From Desertivirga brevis (GTDB lineage Bacteria; Bacteroidota; Bacteroidia; Sphingobacteriales; Sphingobacteriaceae): a stretch of DNA of 64,000 nucleotides. The notes beneath the pieces were generated by a model, which was given only the letters and a program-made list of their open reading frames with translations, was not told where the DNA came from and did no database searches. Below, piece after piece: positions 1 through 9,673 of this stretch; the stretch's first letter is position 1; each line of letters opens with the position of its first letter. The stretch spans positions 328,805 through 392,804 of the forward strand of contig NZ_JAFEWF010000003.1 in assembly GCF_017355835.1 (NCBI RefSeq), written 5' to 3'. The position numbers were made by a program, and so were the translations under genes.

Positions 1-330
1 AATCAAATCTCTATGGGCCACGCTAAAGCTATTCTCGGTTTAGACGATGTTGATAAACAGTTGTTTATCCATGATGAAATAATTAAACAGGGACTCTCTG
101 TTCGTAAAGCCGAGGAATTGGTTCGTGATATTCAGCAGGAAAAGAAGAAAAAAGGCCCAGCTCAGAAGCAATTGTTTGCTCCGGAATACCGGAAGATTGA
201 GGATGACCTGGCTTCCAAGTTTGCAACCAGGGTTAAGCTAAAAGTTCAGGGAAAAGGAAAGGGCGCCATTGAAATACCATTTGTGTCGGAGGATGATCTT
301 AGCCGAATTCTTGAATTATTAGACTGGTAA
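1..330 (+). CDS. parB: ParB/Spo0J chromosome-partitioning protein, C-terminal part (5' truncated by window)
   Basis: The reading frame is open from base 1 and an in-frame ATG at 13 is internal, so this is the end of a longer gene. The segment SMGHAKAILGLDD resembles the end of the ParB helix-turn-helix/linker region, followed by a Lys-rich linker and the short C-terminal dimerisation domain with an acidic end. ParB binds parS sites near the origin and loads the segregation machinery, so the replication origin may lie near this edge. No parS-like palindrome is visible in the window. The stop shares one base with the next start (TAATG), so the two genes are probably co-translated. Confidence 0.88.
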   Translation, partial: NQISMGHAKAILGLDDVDKQLFIHDEIIKQGLSVRKAEELVRDIQQEKKKKGPAQKQLFAPEYRKIEDDLASKFATRVKLKVQGKGKGAIEIPFVSEDDLSRILELLDW

Positions 331-1064
331 TGCAATACTTGAAAGTTCTTTTACTACTAGTGTTTTTTTCTGTTGCGTCAACGGCCTTCGCTCAAATTGA
401 TGAGAGGGTGCTGCGGGTGGATTCTACCTTAATTAATCCTGATGCAAAAAAGGATACTGTCTTCAACAGGAGAAAAGACTCAGTAGTAAATTTACGTTCT
501 GCAAACAAGTTAGAGGAAAGGCCTGCAGTGGTGAAGGACTCTGCTCGTTTGGCCCTGGAAAGGCTTTCGAAAATAGCTACCCGCCGTTCTTTGATGATTC
601 CAGGCTGGGGGCAGATCACTAATAAACGGTGGTGGAAAGTACCAATACTTTACGCTGGATTTGTAGGACTGGGACTCGTGATTGATTTTAATCAGAAAAA
701 TTATAAGGAATTGCTCTCGGAGCTGCGTTATAACGACAGGGTGAAGAATGATACGACGGTGAAGCAAAAGTGGCTTAACCCAGCTTTTGCCAATTACAAC
801 TATAATAATATCATTGACGCAAAGGATTATTATCGTCGTAATCGCGATCTCTCCTATCTTGTTATAGGTGCCCTGTATGCCGTGAATGTAATAGATGCTT
901 ATGTTGACGCTACCTTCTTTAGATTTGACGTAAGTAAAGATCTGTCACTGAAGCTTACTCCATCTTTCAATCCTACCTACGCCTCATCATCAAGTCCGTC
1001 TTTTTCGCCTGCTATCAAGCTCCAGCTTTCTTTTAAGAGCAGAAAAAACGATAGCTACAATTGA
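330..1064 (+). CDS. DUF5683 domain membrane protein
   Basis: 244 residues. An N-terminal signal peptide (hydrophobic stretch ending near AFAQ) precedes a Ser/Lys-rich linker. The DUF5683-type core starts near residue 85 (RSLMIPGWGQITNKRWWK) and has a hydrophobic segment, a middle region rich in Tyr and Asn, and a second hydrophobic segment near residue 180. The family is typical of Bacteroidota and often lies between parB and dapB, as here. The function is unknown. The start overlaps the parB stop by one base, so it is the second gene of a parB-dapB-lepB run. Confidence 0.8.
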   Translation: MQYLKVLLLLVFFSVASTAFAQIDERVLRVDSTLINPDAKKDTVFNRRKDSVVNLRSANKLEERPAVVKDSARLALERLSKIATRRSLMIPGWGQITNKRWWKVPILYAGFVGLGLVIDFNQKNYKELLSELRYNDRVKNDTTVKQKWLNPAFANYNYNNIIDAKDYYRRNRDLSYLVIGALYAVNVIDAYVDATFFRFDVSKDLSLKLTPSFNPTYASSSSPSFSPAIKLQLSFKSRKNDSYN

Positions 1065-1198
1065 ATTTTTTATAGCATCTTTAATGCGGATTATTGTGTC
1101 TTTGTGGACCACCATGCCTGCATTTGCGAGAAATGGGTCTAAAAGCGATAGAAAATGAGGTGGGATCACCAGAAATATTAAACGAAAATTTAGTTAAA

Positions 1199-1942
1199 AT
1201 GAGAATAGCCCTTTTAGGTTATGGTAAAATGGGTCGCATTATTGAAAAGTTTGCTCTAGAGCGCGGCCATGAGATTGTTCTTAAAATCGATGAAAATACT
1301 CTTGATCAACTAACTACAGAAAACCTTAAAAAAGCAGATGTCGCCATTGATTTCAGTACGCCTCATTCTGTAATGTCAAATATTAATGCTTGTTTCGCCG
1401 CAGGCACTCCCCTTGTTGTGGGTACTACTGGATGGTACGAGCAGATGGAGGACGTGAAGAAAAGATGTGAAGAGAGTAACAATTCTCTTTTATGGGGCTC
1501 TAACTTCAGTATCGGAGTTAACATATTCTTTTTTGTTAATAAGGTACTTGCAAAGATTATGAACCCTTACCCTCAGTATGATGTTCAGGTTGAGGAGATC
1601 CACCACATTCATAAGCTCGACTCTCCAAGTGGAACTGCAATTACTATTGCTGAAGGTATTTTGGAAGGTGTTAGCTCTAAAAAAGAATGGGTGAATAGTT
1701 TGGTAGGTGGAGCAGAGGAAGTTGTTGCTAAGCAAGATCAGTTATTGATTGAATCACATAGAATAGAGGAAGTTCCCGGTACGCACACTGTAATTTACAG
1801 TTCAGAAGTTGATGAGATTGAATTCAAACATACAGCTCACAGCCGTGCAGGATTTGCTTTAGGTGCTGTTATTGCTGCAGAGTGGCTGAAAGACAAAAAA
1901 GGATTTTATTCCGTTAAAGATATATTTGATTTTACTATTTAA
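1199..1942 (+). CDS. dapB: 4-hydroxy-tetrahydrodipicolinate reductase
   Basis: 247 residues. Reduces hydroxy-tetrahydrodipicolinate with NAD(P)H in lysine and diaminopimelate (peptidoglycan) synthesis, in the cytoplasm. The N-terminal nucleotide-binding motif is GYGKMGR. The catalytic/substrate region EEIHHIHKLDSPSGTA matches the family's HH-x-H-K-x-D-x-PSGTA signature. The frame stays open upstream to an ATG at 1094, but the extra 35 residues are Cys-rich and unlike the family, so the ATG at 1199 directly before RIALLGYGKMG is preferred. It is followed 10 bp later by lepB. Confidence 0.95.
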   Translation: MRIALLGYGKMGRIIEKFALERGHEIVLKIDENTLDQLTTENLKKADVAIDFSTPHSVMSNINACFAAGTPLVVGTTGWYEQMEDVKKRCEESNNSLLWGSNFSIGVNIFFFVNKVLAKIMNPYPQYDVQVEEIHHIHKLDSPSGTAITIAEGILEGVSSKKEWVNSLVGGAEEVVAKQDQLLIESHRIEEVPGTHTVIYSSEVDEIEFKHTAHSRAGFALGAVIAAEWLKDKKGFYSVKDIFDFTI

Positions 1943-1952
1943 TAAAAGCTAG

Positions 1953-3482
1953 ATGGCATCTGATTCTTTTGGCTGGTTGTTATATCTCCTGCCCATTGTA
2001 TTGTTATTTCATGTTGGCTTGTGGAAGCTTTTTGAAAAAGCCGGCAGAAAGGGCTGGGAAGCGCTAATTCCATTTTACAATGCATACGTAATGATTGAAC
2101 TTACAGGTCGACCTAAATGGTGGATCGTTTTGTTTTTTATTCCGGTTATTAACATCATTGCAGCTATTGCCTTGATGTTGGACTTTGCAAAGTGTTACGG
2201 AAAGTTCGATTTCATAGAGCATGCAGGCGTAATTATAGTTCCTTTTATTATGTTTCCAATATGGGGATTTGATAAGAACACGCGTTACCTTGGAAAATCA
2301 TTGACTGAGGATTTTAAAAAGGCGCATCCTTTTAAGAAGTCCGCCGGCAGGGAGTGGGCAGACGCTATCGTTTTCGCTGTAGTTGCGGCTACGCTAATTC
2401 GTAGCTTCCTTTTAGAGGCATATACCATTCCAACAGGCTCCATGGAAAAGTCGCTGTTAATTGGTGATTTCCTTTTTGTCAGCAAGGTGAATTATGGAGG
2501 GAGAGTACCAATGACCCCTGTAGCTTTTCCTTTTGCACATCACACGATGCCCGGTACTTCTAATGTTAAAGCATATTGGGACGGAGTACAATTAAAGTAT
2601 CGTCGCTTGCCGGGTTTTGAGACTGTAGAAAGGGGCGATGTGGTAGTATTTAATTATCCGGAAGGCGACACTGTGGTTGTGGAGACACAGGCTGAAGCAA
2701 GTTACTACCAGCTGGTAAGGCAACTGGGCCGCGATGCGGTACATTCAAATCCTAATTTTACAATTGTAGTAAGGCCGGTTGATAAAAGGGAAAATTATAT
2801 TAAGCGATGTCTAGCTATTGGCGGAGATACTTTAAGTATTGTCAACGCTCAGGTTTTTGTTAACGGTAAACCTGCAGAGAATCCTTCTCAAGGACAAAAG
2901 GCTTATTATGTCAAGTCTAACGGTACTGACTTCAATCCTCAAACGCTTTTGGATATGAATATCTCTGTTAGCCAAGCTACTGCGGATGAGTATTATTTTA
3001 ACATGACGAAGGCTGAATCTGAAGAGATCAAACGTTGGTCTAATGTGAAGGAAGTACGCCCGATCGTTAAATTAGTAGGCGATTATGATCCAATGGTCTT
3101 CCCTCACGACGCTAACTTTAAATGGAACCAGGATAATTTTGGTCCCTTGATCGTCCCGAAAAAGGGATGGACAGTAAAGCTTGACAGCGCCTCCATTCCT
3201 GTTTATAAAAGAGCTATTCAAGTTTATGAAGGCAATAAGGTGGAAGAACAAAACGGCCGTTTGATTATCAACGGCAAGCCTGCTGATTCATATACTTTTA
3301 AAATGAATTATTACTGGATGATGGGAGACAATCGTGATAATTCCTTAGATTCCCGTTTTTGGGGCTTTGTACCCGAGGACCACGTGGTAGGAAAAGCTTT
3401 ATTTATCTGGATGAGTCTAAACGAAAATGGAAGCTTCCTGGGTAAAGTAAGATGGAACAGATTGTTTCAAGGAATACATTAA
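1953..3482 (+). CDS. lepB: Signal peptidase I with N-terminal DUF5684 membrane domain
   Basis: 509 residues, about twice the length of a minimal signal peptidase. Residues 1-115 form a DUF5684-like membrane domain with three to four hydrophobic segments. The peptidase follows: a transmembrane segment near 137-155, the nucleophile Ser163 in TGSMEKSLLIGD, the general base Lys284 in NYIKRCLAIGGD, and the late motif MGDNRDNSLDSRFWG near 470. A long insertion (about 305-445) separates the Lys region from the late motif. It cleaves signal peptides at the outer face of the inner membrane. Likely the last gene of the parB-dapB run, ending at a hairpin. Confidence 0.93.
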   Translation: MASDSFGWLLYLLPIVLLFHVGLWKLFEKAGRKGWEALIPFYNAYVMIELTGRPKWWIVLFFIPVINIIAAIALMLDFAKCYGKFDFIEHAGVIIVPFIMFPIWGFDKNTRYLGKSLTEDFKKAHPFKKSAGREWADAIVFAVVAATLIRSFLLEAYTIPTGSMEKSLLIGDFLFVSKVNYGGRVPMTPVAFPFAHHTMPGTSNVKAYWDGVQLKYRRLPGFETVERGDVVVFNYPEGDTVVVETQAEASYYQLVRQLGRDAVHSNPNFTIVVRPVDKRENYIKRCLAIGGDTLSIVNAQVFVNGKPAENPSQGQKAYYVKSNGTDFNPQTLLDMNISVSQATADEYYFNMTKAESEEIKRWSNVKEVRPIVKLVGDYDPMVFPHDANFKWNQDNFGPLIVPKKGWTVKLDSASIPVYKRAIQVYEGNKVEEQNGRLIINGKPADSYTFKMNYYWMMGDNRDNSLDSRFWGFVPEDHVVGKALFIWMSLNENGSFLGKVRWNRLFQGIH

Positions 3483-3498
3483 TTGAAATGATATAAGT

Positions 3499-3531
3499 AA
3501 AAAGCCCGGTTCAAAACGAACTGGGCTTTTT
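3499..3531. terminator. Bidirectional intrinsic terminator between lepB and purL
   Basis: Arms AAAAAGCCC(A/C)GTT and AACTGGGCTTTTT flank a short AT-rich loop (inverted repeat around AAGCCCGGTTC..GAACTGGGCTT). The A-run on one side and T-run on the other allow use from both strands, which fits the convergent genes. Confidence 0.85.
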
Positions 3532-3542
3532 ATTTATATAAA

Positions 3543-6500
3543 CTATTTCTGTTTGTTTTCCAACCAGGTTCTGGCATTTGTAAAGGCCTCCATCCATGGA
3601 GAGACTTCATCTTTACGACCATCTGGGTAATTCGCCCATTGCCATTGAAGTAGTGATCTCTCGATGTGAGGCATAGTTACTAGATGGCGTCCTGTTTCAT
3701 CACAAAGCATTGCAGTATTATAGTCTGAACCGTTCGGACAGGCAGGATAGGTCTCGTAGTGATACTTACCTACTATCTGATATCTGTCTTCTGTATGAGG
3801 TAAGATGAAGCGGCCTTCACCATGTGATACCCAAACCCCGAGCGTAGAGCCCGCAAGGCTAGACAGCATTACAGATTTGTTTTCCTGAATAGTTAGTGCA
3901 GTGAAAATACTCTCGTGTTTCCGGCTTACGTTATGCATCATTTTCGGCTTCTGATCATGGTCCATATTGATCAGTCCTAACTCTACAAAAAGTTGACATC
4001 CATTACAGATCCCTACAGACAAAGTATCTTCACGTTTAAAGAAGTTTTCAAGTGCAATCCGAGCTTTTTCGTTGTACATAAATGCTCCTGCCCAGCCTTT
4101 CGCTGAACCAAGAACGTCTGAGTTGGAAAATCCTCCAACTGCGCCGATAAATTGAATATCCTCCAAAGTTTCCCTTCCTGAAATCAGGTCGGTCATATGC
4201 ACGTCCTTCACATCAAAGCCAGCCATGTAAAGCGCATTGGCTAATTCCCTTTCAGAGTTGCTTCCCTTTTCACGAATGATAGCAGCTTTAATCTTTGGTT
4301 TACTAGCATCTATTACTGGCTTCTGACCATTAAAGGAAGCAGGGAACGTATATTTTAATACGTGATGTTTGTAATTGTCATAGCGCTCTTTTGCGCTTGT
4401 AGCGCCGCTTTGTCTGATATCAAGCAGATACGATGTTTTAAACCAAACGTCTCTTAATTCAGCAATGTCAAAGCTGTAGTTGTCCTCGCCGTTCTTAAGT
4501 TGCAAGGACCCTTCTGAGGTACTTTGTCCGAGAAGATAAAAAGGAACCTTATTTTCCGTTAAAACTCCTTCAACCTCTGATGAGGCCTGGAATACGATAC
4601 CAATATTTTCAGCAAAAAGGACCTTGATCGTATCTGGTTCCGCTAAGGGACTGAGGTCAATTTTAGCACCAAGTCCGTTATCTGAAAAGCACATTTCGAG
4701 TAAGGTTGTGATCAAACCCCCGCTGCCAATATCGTGACCTGCTTCGATCTTGCCATCTTTGATCAATTGCTGGATAGTATCAAATGCCGTTTTAAATGCT
4801 TCGGCATCCTGCATATCTGGGGTTTCATTCCCGATCTTATTTACAATCTGCGCGAATGAGGACCCTCCAAGTTTGAAAGTGTCGTTAGAAAGATTGATGT
4901 AGTAAATATTCCCCCCGTCTTTCTTTAACACAGGTTCAACTACCTTACGAATATCAGAGCAATTTGCTCCGGCAGAAATAATAACAGTACCAGGTGCAAT
5001 AACATCCTCGTCTTTGTATTTCTGTTTCATGGAAAGGGAATCTTTTCCCGTAGGAATATTGATGCCTAAGTCGATTGCAAAGTTTGAACAAGCTTCTACA
5101 GCTTCGTACAAGCGTGCATCTTCACCGGCGTTTTTACAAGCCCACATCCAGTTAGCTGAAAGTGAAACACTTTTTAATCCGTCTTTTAGCGGAGCCCAAA
5201 CAATGTTAGAAAGCGCTTCTCCAATAGCGTTTCGGCTACCAGCAGCCGGGTTGATCAACGCAGATACGGGAGCATGACCCACTGAAGTGGCGATCCCTTC
5301 TTTACCCTGAAAATCCAGGGCCATAACTCCACAGTTATTTAAAGGTAGTTGTAACGGACCAGCACACTGTTGTTTAGCAACACGGCCACCCACACACCGG
5401 TCAACTTTATTTGTCAGCCAGTCTTTACAAGCAACAGCTTCCAGTTGCAATACCTGTTCCAGGTAAGATTGAAGTTGTGCTTTATCATAGGTGACCGGCT
5501 GGTAGGAACGAGCGATTGATTTGTCTTCCATCACCATTTTTGGCGAGCTTCCAAACATATCCGACAGCGCAAGGTCCATTGGTTTTTCACCTGTTGTGGA
5601 CGACTGGAATGTAAAGCGATGATCTCCGGTAACATCTCCAACTGTATACATTGGCGAGCGTTCGCGATCTGCTATTTTTTGTAAGGTCTCAATGTCTTGT
5701 TCTCCAATAACTAATCCCATTCGTTCCTGGGATTCATTACCAATGATTTCTTTAGCAGAAAGAGTTGGGTCTCCGACCGGTAGTTTATCCAGATCTATTT
5801 TGCCACCTGTCTCTTCAACAAGCTCGGAAAGACAGTTCAAGTGCCCACCTGCACCATGATCATGAATCGATATGATCAGGTTGTTATCGCTTTCCACCAT
5901 TCCGCGTACCGCGTTTGCAGCTCTTTTCTGCATTTCGGGATTAGAGCGTTGAACAGCGTTCAGTTCAATCCCTGTTCCGTGTTCTCCGGTATCTGCAGAC
6001 GAAACCGCAGCTCCCCCCATTCCAATCCGGTAGTTTTCACCACCAAGGATTACAATTTTGTCTCCGGTTTTAGGCTTTTGTTTCTGAGCCTGGCTAGCTT
6101 TTCCATAACCTATTCCACCTGCCAGCATGATAACTTTATCATAGCCAAGCTTTCTAGGAGATTCAATACCATCAGTTTTTTCGTCGTGTTCGAACGTTAA
6201 CACAGATCCCGTGATCAGAGGCTGGCCGAATTTATTTCCGAAATCGGTTGCACCGTTAGATGCCTTTATCAGGATATCCATTGGCGTTTGATAAAGCCAT
6301 TTTCTTTCCTGTGTTGCATGTTCCCATGGACGGTCTTTTTCAAGGCGGGATAAGGCTGTCATATAAACAGCTGTCCCAGCCAGAGGAAGTGCCCCTTGGC
6401 CACCTGCTAGTCTGTCCCTGATCTCTCCACCCGAGCCAGTTGCAGCTCCGTTAAAGGGCTCGACAGTAGTAGGGAAGTTGTGCGTTTCTGCTTTTACCGA

Positions 6501-7226
6501 GATTACAGATTCAAACTCTTTGATCTCATAAAAATCAGGGACATCAGCCCGTTTTGGCGCAAATTGTTGAACAACCGGACCTTTGATAAAAGCTACGTTG
6601 TCTTTATATGCAGAAACAATATCGTTAGGGTTTGCTTCTGAAGTTTTACGGATAAGTTTGAATAAAGACGTTGGCTTTTCTTCTCCATCAATAATGAATT
6701 TACCATTGAAGATCTTATGTCGGCAATGCTCCGAATTCACCTGAGAAAAGCCGAATACTTCTGAATCAGTAAGGGGACGCCCAAGTCTTTCCGAAAGTTG
6801 GTTCAAGTAGTCCACTTCATCATCACTTAAAGATAGCCCTTCCTGCCTATTATAGGCAGCAATATCTGAGACCGGTAAAACAGGTTCAGGCTCAATATTA
6901 ATTGTAAAAAGATCCTGACCTAGTCCCTTGTACTTCTGAGAAAGCATTGGATCATAATCAGTGAAATCCTCTTTTACAATTTTAAATTCCTCAATCCTGA
7001 TTATACCCTGAATATCCATATTCTGGGTAATCTCCACAGCATTCGTACTCCAGGGCGTAACCATTGCCGCGCGAGGACCAACGAAGAAGCCGGTTAATGC
7101 TGTTTCCTGTTGTAACTTGGCGTTGCCGAAAAGCCATTCAAGTTTTGTAATGTCTGTGGAATTAAGTTCCCGCTCAATTTGTACTGCGAAAACTATATCA
7201 GGCTGATTGAAAAAGAAATGAAGCAT
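3543..7226 (-). CDS. purL: Phosphoribosylformylglycinamidine synthase, single-chain form
   Basis: 1,227 residues. Converts FGAR, glutamine and ATP to FGAM in purine synthesis. It has the long single-chain architecture: an N-terminal PurS-like part, two AIR-synthase-type halves (FGAM synthase signatures around SVKAETHNFPTTVEPFNGAATG and HDIGSGGLITTLLEM), and a C-terminal class I glutaminase with nucleophile Cys in VGICNGCQLF and a His in WVSHGEGRF. The frame opens 16 codons further upstream (7274), but the ATG at 7226 begins the conserved MLHFFFNQ N-terminus and is preceded by an AGGAAAA-like stretch. Convergent with lepB and divergent from surE. Confidence 0.97.
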   Translation of the reverse strand: MLHFFFNQPDIVFAVQIERELNSTDITKLEWLFGNAKLQQETALTGFFVGPRAAMVTPWSTNAVEITQNMDIQGIIRIEEFKIVKEDFTDYDPMLSQKYKGLGQDLFTINIEPEPVLPVSDIAAYNRQEGLSLSDDEVDYLNQLSERLGRPLTDSEVFGFSQVNSEHCRHKIFNGKFIIDGEEKPTSLFKLIRKTSEANPNDIVSAYKDNVAFIKGPVVQQFAPKRADVPDFYEIKEFESVISVKAETHNFPTTVEPFNGAATGSGGEIRDRLAGGQGALPLAGTAVYMTALSRLEKDRPWEHATQERKWLYQTPMDILIKASNGATDFGNKFGQPLITGSVLTFEHDEKTDGIESPRKLGYDKVIMLAGGIGYGKASQAQKQKPKTGDKIVILGGENYRIGMGGAAVSSADTGEHGTGIELNAVQRSNPEMQKRAANAVRGMVESDNNLIISIHDHGAGGHLNCLSELVEETGGKIDLDKLPVGDPTLSAKEIIGNESQERMGLVIGEQDIETLQKIADRERSPMYTVGDVTGDHRFTFQSSTTGEKPMDLALSDMFGSSPKMVMEDKSIARSYQPVTYDKAQLQSYLEQVLQLEAVACKDWLTNKVDRCVGGRVAKQQCAGPLQLPLNNCGVMALDFQGKEGIATSVGHAPVSALINPAAGSRNAIGEALSNIVWAPLKDGLKSVSLSANWMWACKNAGEDARLYEAVEACSNFAIDLGINIPTGKDSLSMKQKYKDEDVIAPGTVIISAGANCSDIRKVVEPVLKKDGGNIYYINLSNDTFKLGGSSFAQIVNKIGNETPDMQDAEAFKTAFDTIQQLIKDGKIEAGHDIGSGGLITTLLEMCFSDNGLGAKIDLSPLAEPDTIKVLFAENIGIVFQASSEVEGVLTENKVPFYLLGQSTSEGSLQLKNGEDNYSFDIAELRDVWFKTSYLLDIRQSGATSAKERYDNYKHHVLKYTFPASFNGQKPVIDASKPKIKAAIIREKGSNSERELANALYMAGFDVKDVHMTDLISGRETLEDIQFIGAVGGFSNSDVLGSAKGWAGAFMYNEKARIALENFFKREDTLSVGICNGCQLFVELGLINMDHDQKPKMMHNVSRKHESIFTALTIQENKSVMLSSLAGSTLGVWVSHGEGRFILPHTEDRYQIVGKYHYETYPACPNGSDYNTAMLCDETGRHLVTMPHIERSLLQWQWANYPDGRKDEVSPWMEAFTNARTWLENKQK

Positions 7227-7540
7227 GCTTATTTTTTCCTGAATGTTGATTGTTTGTTTGTGGCCACAAAGCACCTGCTGTTTACTTTATATCCTTTTGT
7301 GGGCGTCTGCTCATGCAGGTTTTTTGAAGCCGCAAAGTTAGCGTTAAAAATCGAAATTGGTTGTAAAAAGGGTCACATTCTGCAGGTTTTATAGTGTGTA
7401 TCTGCAGGTTTGCTGTTTTTACCTGGATTTAGGGTGATTCGAAAATACAATTCTTTTTATAGGCACTTTAACTTTTTTCCGCCAGTAGAACAAGTATTAT
7501 TCTGATTCGGCAACTAAGTTTAAAATCCTAAGTTTGCAAT
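7227..7540. other. Divergent intergenic region between purL and surE
   Basis: No gene is seen in this 314-bp region. It should hold both promoters. TAAGTTTG, a match to the Bacteroidota -7 consensus TAnnTTTG, ends only a few bases before the surE ATG, with a second copy (TAAGTTTA) just upstream. The word TGCAGGTTT occurs three times (7314, 7381, 7403), and a partial inverse (CACCTGC) lies near 7272. A role in purL control is only a guess. Confidence 0.4.
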
Positions 7541-8320
7541 ATGAGAAACGAAAGACCTACTATTTTGGTGGTTAATGATGATGGTATTGATGCGCCGGGA
7601 ATACAAACCTTGCTTGAAGCAATGAAAGAGCTGGGGAATGTAGTGGTTGTTGCTCCTGATGGACCTCAGTCGGGAATGGGGCATGCTATCACCATTAGTC
7701 GTCCCCTGCGTTTGGATAAGGTCCATATTTATCCCGACGTAGAGATGTACAAAAGCTCGGGTACGCCAGCGGATTGTGTAAAACTTGCCGTGAATAAAGT
7801 TCTGCAGGGGAAAAAGCCTGACTTATGTGTCTCAGGGATAAATCACGGATTAAATCATTCCATCAACGTCATCTATTCTGGTACTATGTCTGCCGCTGTT
7901 GAGGGTGCTATCGAGAGTATTCCATCGATCGGCTTTTCCTATGATGACTTTACCTATGATGCTGACTTCAGTAAATGTGTACCTTATGTTAAAGCCATTG
8001 CCAGGCAGGTTCTTGAGCATGGGTTGCCCCAGGGTACCTTATTAAACGTGAACTTTCCAAAAGTTAAAAATATCAAGGGTTTAAAAATCTGTCGTCAGGC
8101 AAATGCAAAATACGCAGAAGAATTTGATGAAAGACTAGATCCTCATAAACGGAACTACTACTGGCTTACGGGAGTTTTTCAGCACAACGACAAAGGTGAA
8201 GATACGGATGTTTGGGCTTTGGAAAACGGATATGCATCTGTAGTACCAGTACAATTCGATCTTACTGCGCATCATGCAATTCCTTATTTAAATAGCTGGG
8301 ATATCAATGTTGAATCGTGA
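7541..8320 (+). CDS. surE: 5'/3'-nucleotidase SurE
   Basis: 259 residues, normal length for the family. A metal-dependent nucleoside 5'-/3'-monophosphate phosphatase of the cytoplasm. Metal-binding motif VNDDGIDAPGI lies at the N-terminus, then GPQSGMGHAIT, SGTPADCVKLA and SGINHGLN, all in the expected order. A TAAGTTTG box ends about 5 bases before the ATG, so the leader could be extremely short. The 3' end overlaps the next small gene by 14 bases, suggesting translational coupling in surE-ORF86-lpxB. Confidence 0.95.
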   Translation: MRNERPTILVVNDDGIDAPGIQTLLEAMKELGNVVVVAPDGPQSGMGHAITISRPLRLDKVHIYPDVEMYKSSGTPADCVKLAVNKVLQGKKPDLCVSGINHGLNHSINVIYSGTMSAAVEGAIESIPSIGFSYDDFTYDADFSKCVPYVKAIARQVLEHGLPQGTLLNVNFPKVKNIKGLKICRQANAKYAEEFDERLDPHKRNYYWLTGVFQHNDKGEDTDVWALENGYASVVPVQFDLTAHHAIPYLNSWDINVES

Positions 8321-8567
8321 TAATGTTTGGTTAGGGACAGTATTGGGACTGATTCTACCAGGAATAGCATTCCTTGTAGTCGAAGTACTAAAGATGAACC
8401 TAAATGTTCTTAAAAAGGCAGATCTTCTGTATATAGGTTGTGTGGCCTTGAATCTTCTGATCGTGAAATATTACGCCAACAGGTATATGGAGTCTACAGC
8501 AAGAGGGATCATAGGCTCCACCTTCATATGCGCGTTCATCTTCTTTTACTATAAGATGCAATCATGA
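8307..8567 (+). CDS. Small hydrophobic membrane protein between surE and lpxB
   Basis: 86 residues with about three hydrophobic segments (near 8-28, 38-55 and 65-82), separated by short charged loops. No catalytic motif is visible and no family is recognised. It overlaps surE by 14 bases and lpxB by four bases (ATGA), which argues strongly that it is a real translated gene. Its position directly before lpxB suggests a link to lipid A or the inner membrane, but this is inference only. Confidence 0.72.
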   Translation: MLNRDNVWLGTVLGLILPGIAFLVVEVLKMNLNVLKKADLLYIGCVALNLLIVKYYANRYMESTARGIIGSTFICAFIFFYYKMQS

Positions 8568-9673
8568 AGTATTACCTTATAGCAGGAGAAGCGTCGGGAG
8601 ACCTTCACGGGGCTAATTTAATGCGTGCTTTAAAAGCAGAAGATAAGGCAGCTGAGTTCAGGTTTCTTGGCGGAGATCTTATGGTTGCGCAAGGCGGGGA
8701 AATTGTAAAGCATTACAGCGACATGTCATACATGGGCTTTGCAGAGGTAGTACTGAACCTTCGAACTATATTAAAGAACATGAAGCATGCGAAAGCAGAT
8801 CTCTTAAGATTCAATCCAGATGCCTTAATTCTCATTGATTTTCCTGGGTTCAACCTTAAGATTGCCGAATTTGCTAAACAACATGGGATAAAGGTTTACT
8901 ACTATATTTCGCCAAAAGTATGGGCTTGGAATCAAAAGCGCGTATTGAAAATCAAGAAAGTGGTAGACAAGCTTTTCTGCATTCTTCCCTTTGAAGTTGA
9001 TTTCTACAGAAGTTGGGGCATGGAGGTGAATTATGTAGGAAACCCCTTACTTGATGCTATCGCTGCTTTTAACCCGAACGAGAGGTTCAGAAGCGAGCAT
9101 GGATTGGATGGAAGAAAGTTGGTAGCGCTATTGCCAGGCAGTAGAAAGCAGGAGATTTACAAGATCCTTCCTGATATGCTGGAAACAGCTTCCCGTTTTC
9201 CTGATTATCAATTTGTAATAGCAGGGGCGCCCAGTTTTGATGTTGTGTTCTATTCTCAATTTATTAAGGGGAAGGATATACCAGTGGTTTTCAACAGCAC
9301 TTACGATTTGTTATCAAATTCTGAGGCAGCTATAGTAACCTCAGGAACTGCAACGTTAGAAACAGCATTATTTCATATTCCAGAAGTTGTTGTTTATAAA
9401 ACAAGTGCTATTTCTGTTGCTATTGCCCGAATGGTGATCAAAATCCGTTTCATATCTCTCGTCAATTTAATTATGGATGAATTGATAGTAAAAGAGTTGA
9501 TTCAGGAGGATTGTAATTCCGATAAAATAGGAGAGGAGTTGGAACGCCTTTTATCGGGCAGTTACCGTGAAAAGATGTTAAGGAATTATCAGGTGTTGTC
9601 GGAAAAGATGGGTTCGCCGGGAGCGTCCGAAAAAACCGCCAGGTTAATAGTAAAAAGCCTCGATGAAACTTAG
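8564..9673 (+). CDS. lpxB: Lipid-A-disaccharide synthase
   Basis: 369 residues. A GT19 glycosyltransferase joining UDP-diacylglucosamine and lipid X to make the lipid A disaccharide, peripheral to the inner membrane. Signatures in order: IAGEASGDLHGANLM at the N-terminus, YISPKVWAWNQKR near 125, FEVDFY, VGNPLLD, LLPGSRKQEI near 190 and SGTATLETAL near 265. The ATG overlaps the previous stop (ATGA). The last codons and the stop lie inside the left arm and loop of the terminator hairpin. Confidence 0.96.
   Translation: MKYYLIAGEASGDLHGANLMRALKAEDKAAEFRFLGGDLMVAQGGEIVKHYSDMSYMGFAEVVLNLRTILKNMKHAKADLLRFNPDALILIDFPGFNLKIAEFAKQHGIKVYYYISPKVWAWNQKRVLKIKKVVDKLFCILPFEVDFYRSWGMEVNYVGNPLLDAIAAFNPNERFRSEHGLDGRKLVALLPGSRKQEIYKILPDMLETASRFPDYQFVIAGAPSFDVVFYSQFIKGKDIPVVFNSTYDLLSNSEAAIVTSGTATLETALFHIPEVVVYKTSAISVAIARMVIKIRFISLVNLIMDELIVKELIQEDCNSDKIGEELERLLSGSYREKMLRNYQVLSEKMGSPGASEKTARLIVKSLDET

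Noticed and set aside
1..330. parS sites or origin near parB
   Set aside because: No palindrome of the TGTTNCACGTGNAACA type was found near parB or elsewhere in the window.
1094..1198. N-terminal extension of dapB
   Set aside because: Cys-rich and unlike the family; the glycine-rich nucleotide motif must lie at the N-terminus, as it does from 1199.
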